From NCBI RefSeq assembly GCF_036002945.1, contig NZ_CP108529.1, positions 7,187,001 to 7,251,000 on the forward strand: a stretch of 64,000 nt of DNA, written 5' to 3'. Shown here piece by piece: positions 8,867 to 14,662 of the stretch. The notes beneath the pieces were generated by a model. It saw only the letters and a list, made by a program, of their open reading frames with translations, was not told the DNA's origin and did no database searches. The DNA comes from Streptomyces sp. NBC_01224. GTDB taxonomy: Bacteria; Actinomycetota; Actinomycetes; Streptomycetales; Streptomycetaceae. The number at the start of each line of letters is the position of its first letter. The stretch's first letter is position 1. A program made the translations under genes and the position numbers.

Positions 8867-9589
8867 CTACCGAATGGTGGACGGCTCGATGCCCAGATGC
8901 TCGTGCAGCGCCCGTTCCCCGTCCGGGGTCGCTCTCACCGCACGCCCGGACCCGATCCGTACGCACCACCCGGCATCCAGCGCATGGCGGCACAGCGCTG
9001 CTCCCGCGACCCCTGCCAGATGCGGCCTGCGCTCCGTCCAGTCCAGACAGCTCCGTACGAGCGGACGCCGCGATTTCGATTCCAGACCGATACCCAGTGC
9101 GTCGAACCAGCCGAGCCCGTCGTCGGTGAGCGCGAAGCCGGTGTCCTGCTCCAGCAGTCCCCGTGCGGTCATGGCATCGGCGATCGCGATGCCGATCCGG
9201 CCCGCGAGATGGTCGTAACAGGTGCGGCCGCGAGCGAGTGCGCTGCCGGCGCTCGCCGCGCTCAGGGTGCGCGGCCGCTCGGGCGCGGTGTCTGGGACGA
9301 CCTGGGCCGCCAGGTCCTCGACGAGATGCGCGGTCCGTTCGTCGGCGAGCCGCAGATAGCGGTGGCGACCCTGCCGCTCCTCGGCCAGCAGCCCGCCCGC
9401 GACGAGCTTGCCGAGGTGTTCGCTGGCGGTGGACGGTGCCACCGAGGCGTATCTGGCCAGTTCGCCCGCGGTCCAGGCGCGGCCGTCGAGCAGGGCCAGG
9501 CAGAAGGCCGCGCGGGTCTCGTCGGCGAGGAGCGTGGCCAGGGCGGCGAGGCGGGGTGCGGCCGGGTCGGGATGTGCCATGCGTGCCAT
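8867..9589 (-). CDS. ArsR-type winged-helix transcriptional regulator
   Basis: A 240-residue protein whose first 100 residues form an ArsR/HTH_20 winged helix (LADETRAAFCLALLDGRAWT, then recognition helix SVAPSTASEHLGKL and wing GRHRYLRL). The C-terminal half is a less defined effector domain with CYDHLAGRIG and several cysteines. This two-part arrangement is common in Streptomyces regulators next to transporters. A second possible start lies three codons downstream at 9580. The gene is followed closely by the EamA transporter, which it probably controls. The 9590-9604 gap to the tetR stop is only 15 bp, so the tetR transcript may continue into it. I see no metal-binding ELCVCDL motif, so metal sensing is doubtful. 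Confidence 0.82.
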   Translation of the reverse strand: MARMAHPDPAAPRLAALATLLADETRAAFCLALLDGRAWTAGELARYASVAPSTASEHLGKLVAGGLLAEERQGRHRYLRLADERTAHLVEDLAAQVVPDTAPERPRTLSAASAGSALARGRTCYDHLAGRIGIAIADAMTARGLLEQDTGFALTDDGLGWFDALGIGLESKSRRPLVRSCLDWTERRPHLAGVAGAALCRHALDAGWCVRIGSGRAVRATPDGERALHEHLGIEPSTIR

Positions 9590-9604
9590 GTGTTCCAGGA
9601 TGGG

Positions 9605-10288
9605 TCAGGAACGCTTCGGTGCCGGCCGAACAGTCCCGGCGGACGCCAACTGCTCGTACTGGAGGCAGAGGCCGTCGACCAGCGCTCGCAGTCCGGTCTC
9701 GAACGCGCCCTCGTCGACCTTCTGGCGGCGGTCGGCCAGCAGATGGGCCTGGCCGAGGTGCGGATAGTCCGCGGGGTCGTACGCCGTCTCGTCGTCGACG
9801 AAGCCGCGGGCGAACGAACCGAGGGCCGAGCCGGTGATGAAGTAGCGCATCAAGGCCCCGATGTACGTCGCCTGGGCGGGCGGCCAGCCGGCCCTGACCA
9901 TGGCGCCGAAGACCGCGTCGGCCACCCGCAGACCGGCGGGGCGGCGTCCCGGGCCCTGGGCGAGCACCGGGACGATGTGCGGGTGCTCGGTGAGCGCCGC
10001 ACGATAGGAGACGGCCCAGTCGTGCAGGGCGGCGCGCCAGTCGCGGGTGTCCGACTCGTCGAACATCGACAGATCGACCTGGGTGGACACGGCGTCCGCG
10101 ACCGCGTCCAGGATCTCGTCCTTGTTGCGGAAGTGGTTGTAGAGCGAGGGTCCGCTGACCCCGAGTTCGGCGGCGAGCCGGCGGGTGGAGACGGCGTCGA
10201 GCCCCTCGGAGTCCACGAGTGCGCTCGCCGTCTCGACGATGCGGTCTCTGCTGAGGAGGGGCTTGCGCGGTCTGGCCATGCGGCACAT
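9605..10288 (-). CDS. TetR/AcrR family transcriptional regulator
   Basis: A 227-residue TetR protein with the N-terminal HTH at about residues 12-58 (STRRLAAELGVSGPSLYNHFRNKDEIL) and a TetR_C-type all-helical ligand domain. It is divergent from the acyl-CoA dehydrogenase gene. The dyad AACTAGCAGTGCTAATT lies between them and a near copy sits before the aldehyde dehydrogenase at 4366. The regulator therefore probably represses itself, the acyl-CoA dehydrogenase and the aldehyde/alcohol dehydrogenase operon, responding to an acyl-CoA or aldehyde (inference). Start: ATG 10288 has a weak GCAGG upstream; ATG 10279 (MARPRKP) is an equally reasonable alternative. Confidence 0.88.
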   Translation of the reverse strand: MCRMARPRKPLLSRDRIVETASALVDSEGLDAVSTRRLAAELGVSGPSLYNHFRNKDEILDAVADAVSTQVDLSMFDESDTRDWRAALHDWAVSYRAALTEHPHIVPVLAQGPGRRPAGLRVADAVFGAMVRAGWPPAQATYIGALMRYFITGSALGSFARGFVDDETAYDPADYPHLGQAHLLADRRQKVDEGAFETGLRALVDGLCLQYEQLASAGTVRPAPKRS

Positions 10289-10307
10289 AGTAGGCCTGCA
10301 AGCGAAA

Positions 10308-10324
10308 AACTAGCAGTGCTAATT
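10308..10324. promoter_or_regulatory. Dyad operator, copy 2 (AACTAGCAGTGCTAATT)
   Basis: This 17-bp dyad lies in the divergent tetR/acyl-CoA dehydrogenase intergenic region, 20 bp before the dehydrogenase start. It differs from the copy at 4300-4316 at three positions only. Its position between the regulator and its likely target is the classic TetR autoregulatory arrangement. Confidence 0.65.
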
Positions 10325-10343
10325 AAAAGTGGAGAGTCGAAGG

Positions 10344-11495
10344 ATGAACCTGGAGCTCAGCGAGGAGCAGGAAGCCGTCCGGCAGCTCGCCAAGGACTTC
10401 GTCACCCGCGAGATCGCACCCCATGTCGTGGAGTGGGACCGGGCCGAGAACGTCGACAAGTCGATCGCGAAGAAGCTGGGCTCCGTCGGCTTCCTCGGCC
10501 TCACCGTCCCCGAGGAGTACGGCGGCTCGGGCGGCGACCACCTCGCGTACTGCCTGGTCACCGAGGAGCTCGGCCGCGGCGACTCCTCGGTCCGCGGCAT
10601 CGTCTCCGTATCCCTCGGCCTGGTCGCCAAGACGATCGCGGCCTGGGGCGACGAGGCGCAGAAGCGGCACTGGCTGCCGAAGCTCACCGCGGGCGAGGCG
10701 ATCGGCTGCTTCGGCCTCACCGAGCCCGGCACCGGCTCGGACGCCGGGAACCTGACGACGAAGGCCGTCCGGGACGGCGGCTCGTATGTCATCAACGGCA
10801 GCAAGATGTTCATCACCAACGGAACCTGGGCCGATGTGGTGCTGCTCTTCGCCCGCACCGACGACACCCCGGGCCACAAGGGCATATCCGCCTTCCTGGT
10901 CCCCACCGACACCCCCGGCCTCGGTCGCCGCACCATCCACGGCAAGCTCGGCCTGCGTGGCCAGGCCACCGCCGAGGTGGTCCTGGAGGATGTCCGCGTG
11001 CCCGCCTCGACGCTCATGGGCCCGGAGGGCAAGGGCTTCTCCATCGCGATGTCCGCCCTGGCCAAGGGGCGGATGTCGGTCGCGGCCGGCTGTGTCGGTA
11101 TCGCGCAGGCCGCCCTCGACGCCGCCGTGGGTTACGCGGGCGAGCGCGAGCAGTTCGGCAAGTCCATCGCGAGTTACCAGCTCGTCCAGGAACTCATCAG
11201 CGACATCTCCGTCGACGTCGACGCCGCCCGGCTGCTGACCTGGCGGGTGGCCGACCTCATCGACCGCGGCGAGGACTTCGCCACCGCCGCTTCCAAGGCG
11301 AAGCTCTTCGCTTCCGAGGCCGCCGTCCGCGCCGCCAACAACGCCCTCCAGGTCTTCGGCGGCTACGGCTACATCGACGAGTACCCGGTCGGCAAGCTGC
11401 TGCGCGACGCCCGTGTGATGACGCTGTACGAGGGCACCAGCCAGATCCAGAAGCTCATCATCGGCCGCGCGCTGACGGGGGTCTCCGCCTTCTGA
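10344..11495 (+). CDS. Acyl-CoA dehydrogenase (short/branched-chain type)
   Basis: A 383-residue FAD enzyme that forms the 2,3-double bond of acyl-CoA and passes electrons to ETF. Family signatures are present: ACAD N-terminal helices, CFGLTEPGTGSDAGN, the WxxNG-like region NGTWAD, and the catalytic base Glu363 in LYEGTSQIQK. This resembles short/branched-chain dehydrogenases. Start choice: ATG 10344 has GGAGAG at a 7-base spacing, better than the in-frame GTG at 10329. It is divergent from tetR and lies 20 bp after the shared dyad. Together with the co-regulated aldehyde and alcohol dehydrogenases it suggests alcohol to acid to acyl-CoA oxidation. Substrate chain is not determinable here. 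Confidence 0.93.
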   Translation: MNLELSEEQEAVRQLAKDFVTREIAPHVVEWDRAENVDKSIAKKLGSVGFLGLTVPEEYGGSGGDHLAYCLVTEELGRGDSSVRGIVSVSLGLVAKTIAAWGDEAQKRHWLPKLTAGEAIGCFGLTEPGTGSDAGNLTTKAVRDGGSYVINGSKMFITNGTWADVVLLFARTDDTPGHKGISAFLVPTDTPGLGRRTIHGKLGLRGQATAEVVLEDVRVPASTLMGPEGKGFSIAMSALAKGRMSVAAGCVGIAQAALDAAVGYAGEREQFGKSIASYQLVQELISDISVDVDAARLLTWRVADLIDRGEDFATAASKAKLFASEAAVRAANNALQVFGGYGYIDEYPVGKLLRDARVMTLYEGTSQIQKLIIGRALTGVSAF

Positions 11496-11586
11496 CCGTT
11501 TCGTCGCCGCTCGAACGGGAGTCTGAGTAGCGGACTGAGTACGGGGGCGGATGTGGCGCACACCATGTCGGCCGATGCTGGGCGAC

Positions 11587-11877
11587 ATGAGTGAGACAAC
11601 ATCGGTCAAGCAGCAGAGCACCGCGGCCTTCTACGGCCAGGCCGTCGCGTCCTTCGGGGTGGCGATGGCCGCGATGACCCTCGGTATCTACTTCCTCGAC
11701 GCCTCCGGCTGGGTCCGTGGATTCCTCGCGATCGGCGTCCTCTACCTCGTCACCTCCTGCTTCACCCTGGCCAAGGTCATCCGTGACCGTCAGGAAGCAG
11801 GGCAAATCGTCAGCCGGGTCGACCAGGCCCGGCTGGAGAAGATCCTCGCGGAGCACGACCCCTTCCAGAAGCTCTGA
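11587..11877 (+). CDS. YiaA/YiaB-type two-helix inner membrane protein
   Basis: A 96-residue membrane protein with two transmembrane helices (AVASFGVAMAAMTLGIYFL and FLAIGVLYLVTSCFTLAKV) matching the small YiaAB domain. The ATG at 11587 (MSETTSVKQ) is preferred to one at 11551 because the upstream part is arginine/proline-rich filler; no strong ribosome site is seen. The charged C-terminus (RDRQEAGQIVSRVDQARLEKIL) is probably cytoplasmic. It stands alone between the acyl-CoA dehydrogenase and a tetR. The family has no established biochemical function. Confidence 0.8.
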   Translation: MSETTSVKQQSTAAFYGQAVASFGVAMAAMTLGIYFLDASGWVRGFLAIGVLYLVTSCFTLAKVIRDRQEAGQIVSRVDQARLEKILAEHDPFQKL

Positions 11878-11897
11878 CGATCCCGCCCGGACGGACC

Positions 11898-11913
11898 CTA
11901 AGCGCTTGCTCAG
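11898..11913. promoter_or_regulatory. TetR-type operator, copy 1 (CTAAGCGCTTGCTCAG)
   Basis: This 16-base sequence recurs exactly at 13127-13142. It has CTnAGC/GCTnAG dyad arms and sits 46 bp upstream of the tetR start at 11960. It is probably the autoregulatory site of that TetR. Confidence 0.65.
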
Positions 11914-11959
11914 GTTCGGGGTATGGTGTTCGTCCTGCTGACGAGAGGGGCGAGTGACG

Positions 11960-12583
11960 ATGAGCACGGCGGAGGAGACCGACGGCGACAGTGCGCCGTG
12001 GGCCGAGGTGACGCCCGAGGCGGCCAGGCGGCTCCTCGTCGCCGCCGTCGAAGCCTTCGCCGAGCGCGGGTACCACGCCACCACCACCCGCGACATCGCC
12101 GGCCGGGCGGGGATGAGCCCCGCCGCGCTCTACATCCACTACAAGACGAAGGAAGAGCTGCTCCACCGGATCAGCAGGATCGGTCACGACCGCGCCCTGT
12201 TCGTCCTGGAGGCCGCCGCCGACGGCGGGGGCACGGCCGCCGAGCGGCTGGCCGAGGCTGTGCGGTCCTTCGTCCGCTGGCACGCCGAACGGCACACCAC
12301 GGCCCGCGTCGTCCAGTACGAACTGGACGCCCTCGGTGAGGAGCACCGCACCGAGATCGTCGAGCTGCGCCGCAAGAGCGACGCGGTGGTGCGCCGGATC
12401 ATCAGCGAGGGCGTGCGGGCCGGGGAATTCGACGTCCCGGACATTCCGGGCACCACGCTCGCGGTGCTCTCGCTCTGCATCGATGTGGCGCGCTGGTTCA
12501 ACGCGCAGGGCAGCCGGACGCCGGACGAGGTCGGCGAGCTGTACGCCGACCTCGTGCTGCGCATGGTCGCCGGCAAGCGGTAG
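11960..12583 (+). CDS. TetR family regulator (FadR/KstR-like acyl-CoA type)
   Basis: A 207-residue TetR protein. The HTH (residues about 20-65) reads TTTRDIAGRAGMSPAALYIHYKTKEELL, and the C-terminal domain is a TetR_C type seen in regulators of fatty-acid and steroid genes. The ATG at 11960 is chosen because GAGAGGGG lies 9 bases upstream, whereas the in-frame GTG at 11954 is too close. The 16-mer CTAAGCGCTTGCTCAG stands before this gene and, identically, before the convergent maoC gene, so the product probably represses both. The inducer is likely a CoA thioester (inference from family and target). Confidence 0.88.
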   Translation: MSTAEETDGDSAPWAEVTPEAARRLLVAAVEAFAERGYHATTTRDIAGRAGMSPAALYIHYKTKEELLHRISRIGHDRALFVLEAAADGGGTAAERLAEAVRSFVRWHAERHTTARVVQYELDALGEEHRTEIVELRRKSDAVVRRIISEGVRAGEFDVPDIPGTTLAVLSLCIDVARWFNAQGSRTPDEVGELYADLVLRMVAGKR

Positions 12584-12619
12584 CGGTGGCGGGCCGCGTC
12601 GTCGGGAGCAGCCGAGCCG

Positions 12620-13081
12620 TCAGAAGTAGTAGCGCGACACCGACTCGGCCACGCACGCCGGCTTGTCACCGCCCTCGCGCTCGACCGTGACGAGGGCGGT
12701 GACCTGCACGCCGCCCCCGGCCTCCTCGACGCTCTTCAGGACGGCCGTGGCGCGCAGCCGTGAGCCCACGGGCACGGTGGACGGGAAGCGGACCTTGTTC
12801 GTCCCGTAATTGATGCCCATCTTCATGCCCTCGACCCGCATGATCTGGGGTACGAGGGCCGGCAGCAGCGAGAGCGTGAGGTAGCCGTGCGCGATGGTTG
12901 TGCCGAACGGCCCGGCCGCGGCCCGCTCCGGGTCCACATGGATCCACTGGTGGTCACCGGTGGCCTCGGCGAAGAGGTCGATCCTCTTCTGCTCGATCTC
13001 CAGCCACTCGCTGTGACCCAGCTGCTCGCCCACCCCGTCGCGCAGCTCCTGCGCGGACGTGAAGATCCTCGGCTCTGCCAT
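12620..13081 (-). CDS. MaoC family (R)-enoyl-CoA hydratase
   Basis: A 153-residue hot-dog fold hydratase that adds water to trans-2-enoyl-CoA. The hydratase-2 catalytic dyad Asp43/His48 is visible in FAEATGDHQWIHVDPERA, followed by GPFGTTIAHGYLTLSLLP. Length agrees with Rv0130-type single-domain MaoC enzymes. The start at 13081 (MAEPRIF) is preferred over 13108 because GGAAGG precedes it and the nine extra residues look non-homologous. An exact copy of the 16-mer found before tetR lies 46 bp upstream, so transcription is probably controlled by the TetR at 11960. It converges on that tetR with a 36-bp gap. Confidence 0.9.
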   Translation of the reverse strand: MAEPRIFTSAQELRDGVGEQLGHSEWLEIEQKRIDLFAEATGDHQWIHVDPERAAAGPFGTTIAHGYLTLSLLPALVPQIMRVEGMKMGINYGTNKVRFPSTVPVGSRLRATAVLKSVEEAGGGVQVTALVTVEREGGDKPACVAESVSRYYF

Positions 13082-13126
13082 GTCCCTGCCCTTCCAGCTC
13101 TCGGCCATCCGGCGTCGCGCCCCTGT

Positions 13127-13142
13127 CTAAGCGCTTGCTCAG
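13127..13142. promoter_or_regulatory. TetR-type operator, copy 2 (CTAAGCGCTTGCTCAG)
   Basis: An exact second copy of the 16-mer at 11898-11913, located 46 bp upstream of the maoC start. Distance to the start codon is the same in both copies, which supports the same promoter-overlapping function. Confidence 0.65.
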
Positions 13143-13208
13143 CATGGTTGGCGGGTGCGTTCCTGTCAACGACGGACCGGCCGGGGGCGGACAAGTAGGG
13201 TTGGAGGG

Positions 13209-13682
13209 GTGCCCCAGATCCCACAGACACTCCATGAACTCACGGTCGGCCAGCTCTCCGCACGCAGCGGCGCCGCTGTTTCGGCCCTGCACTTCTACGA
13301 GGCCAAGGGCCTGATCAGCAGCCGCCGCACCAGCGGCAACCAGCGTCGCTACACCAGGGACGCGCTGCGCCGGGTCGCGTTCGTCCGCGCGGCGCAGCGG
13401 GTCGGAATCCCGCTCGCCACCATCCGGGACGCCCTCGCCGAACTCCCGGAGGAGCGCACCCCGAACCGTGACGACTGGGCGCGGCTCTCCGCGGCGTGGC
13501 GCTCCGAACTGGACGAGCGCATCGAGCAGTTGGGCCGGCTGCGGGACCATCTCACCGACTGCATCGGCTGCGGCTGTCTGTCGCTGGAGAACTGTGTGCT
13601 CTCCAATCCGGACGACATCTCCGGTCAGCGGATCAGCGGCTCACGCCTGATGCCGGAGCGCCGGTCGGCCGACTGTCCGTAG
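13209..13682 (+). CDS. soxR: Redox-sensitive transcriptional activator SoxR
   Basis: A 157-residue MerR-family regulator. The N-terminal HTH (LTVGQLSARSGAAVSALHFYEAKGLI) and dimerisation helix are followed by the 2Fe-2S cluster motif CIGCGCLSLENC, exactly CX2CXCX5C. In Streptomyces, SoxR senses redox-active endogenous metabolites such as actinorhodin and activates a small set of oxidoreductase genes rather than soxS (established). Translation is taken from GTG 13209 (PQIPQTLHELTVGQ follows), matching the family N-terminus I remember; upstream in-frame codons look like filler. I found no CCTCAAG/CTTGAGG SoxR box in the window, so its targets are elsewhere. A large hairpin element begins 20 bp after its stop. 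Confidence 0.94.
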   Translation: MPQIPQTLHELTVGQLSARSGAAVSALHFYEAKGLISSRRTSGNQRRYTRDALRRVAFVRAAQRVGIPLATIRDALAELPEERTPNRDDWARLSAAWRSELDERIEQLGRLRDHLTDCIGCGCLSLENCVLSNPDDISGQRISGSRLMPERRSADCP

Positions 13683-13702
13683 AAGCGGGGGCCCGGTGGC
13701 TC

Positions 13703-13783
13703 AGAGCCTGTCGGGTGACCTTCGATCGGAGAGCGTGCGTGCCATGCCGTGGCCGCCCGATCAGAGGTCACCCGACAGGCTCT
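13703..13783. repeat. 81-bp long-hairpin element with 27-nt inverted arms
   Basis: AGAGCCTGTCGGGTGACCT at 13703-13721 is the exact reverse complement of 13765-13783. The complementarity extends to 27-nt arms (13703-13729 and 13757-13783) with two mismatches and a 27-nt loop. It lies between soxR (+) and a convergent hypothetical gene (-). It may be a bidirectional terminator, but its size and near-perfect ends also suit a MITE-like or IS-end-derived miniature element. No transposase is present and no flanking target duplication is obvious. Confidence 0.7.
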
Positions 13784-13822
13784 CAGGTGCCTGACGGGCG
13801 CGCCGGGCGCTTTCGCTGTCCG

Positions 13823-14506
13823 TCACGCCGCCGACGCCAGATCCCGGCGCCGTGCGCCCCGGGCCTTCGCCAGCACCCCCGGTGTGAGCGCCGGCTGTGG
13901 CACCACGATCCCGCACCCTGCGCAGACCGGCCCCGACCACGGCTCGCACTCCAGATCCGGCCGCCAGACGATCTCGGTGCTCGCGCACACAGGGCAGGAC
14001 GCGCCCGGTTCCGACTCCAGCGCGGCGATCAGCCGGCCGAGAACCTCGGCGAGCGGCGCCGAGGGGTGAACCGTCGGGTCCTCGCAGCGGGCGACGCCGT
14101 GGCCGCCCCAGGTGCGCCGGTGCCAGTCGTCGAACGTGCCGGGCCTGCGCAGCCCGTCGTGCTTCTCCCGCCTGCGGCGCTCGGCGAAACCCGCCTCGTA
14201 TCCGAGCCAGACGGCTCGCGCCGCCTCCAGTTCGTCCAGTGCGCGCATCAGCCGCACCGGATCGGGGGACCGGTCCTCGGGCTCGATCCCGTGCCGGGCG
14301 CACAGATGATCCCAGGTCGCCCGATGCCCATAAGGGGCGAACCTCTCCAGGCACTTGCGCAGCGAGTACCGCCGCAGCGCCAGGTCGCCCCGTGGATCGC
14401 GGACCTGTCTCGCAAGACTCCGGAATCCGGCCACTGCAACTGCCACCTCCGTCGCTCGTACTTCGGCGTCAAGGAATGGACGTACGGCTGCCCGATTCGG
14501 ATCCAT
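13823..14506 (-). CDS. Conserved hypothetical protein with C-terminal zinc-ribbon-like cysteines
   Basis: A 227-residue soluble protein that I cannot assign to a function. Two Cys pairs in CPVCASTEIVW and VCAGCGIVV (about residues 170-200) are spaced like a zinc ribbon. The N-terminal half is helical and rich in Arg/Glu (RRYSLRKCLERFAPYGHRATWDHLCARHGI). A central WHRRTWGG segment is also distinctive. Codon use is normal for the region, so it is likely a native gene. It starts at ATG 14506 and is divergent from the acylase gene, sharing a 156-bp gap. A nucleic-acid-binding role is possible from the ribbon alone. Confidence 0.7.
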   Translation of the reverse strand: MDPNRAAVRPFLDAEVRATEVAVAVAGFRSLARQVRDPRGDLALRRYSLRKCLERFAPYGHRATWDHLCARHGIEPEDRSPDPVRLMRALDELEAARAVWLGYEAGFAERRRREKHDGLRRPGTFDDWHRRTWGGHGVARCEDPTVHPSAPLAEVLGRLIAALESEPGASCPVCASTEIVWRPDLECEPWSGPVCAGCGIVVPQPALTPGVLAKARGARRRDLASAA

Positions 14507-14662
14507 CGAAATAGGGTGGCGTCCAAAATGTGAGATGACTCATCGTCATGGGGGCCGCATACGGCGACATGTGATGATTCGGAAAAGGTGACTGTTGTTC
14601 ATCTTACCGGCGGGTCATACCGACGGTAACCTCCGGCGCATCGGCCTCTCGGAGGAGCACGC

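Noticed and set aside
7793..11530. A 1,245-codon plus-strand open frame across the tetR, ArsR-type and acyl-CoA dehydrogenase genes
   Set aside because: It is antisense to or out of frame with genes that have clear domains. Its product is arginine/glycine/proline-rich with no motif, an artefact of high GC.
13209..13682. SoxR boxes (CCTCAAG...CTTGAGG) within the window
   Set aside because: The only similar string is inside the tRNA-Leu gene, where it is the anticodon arm.
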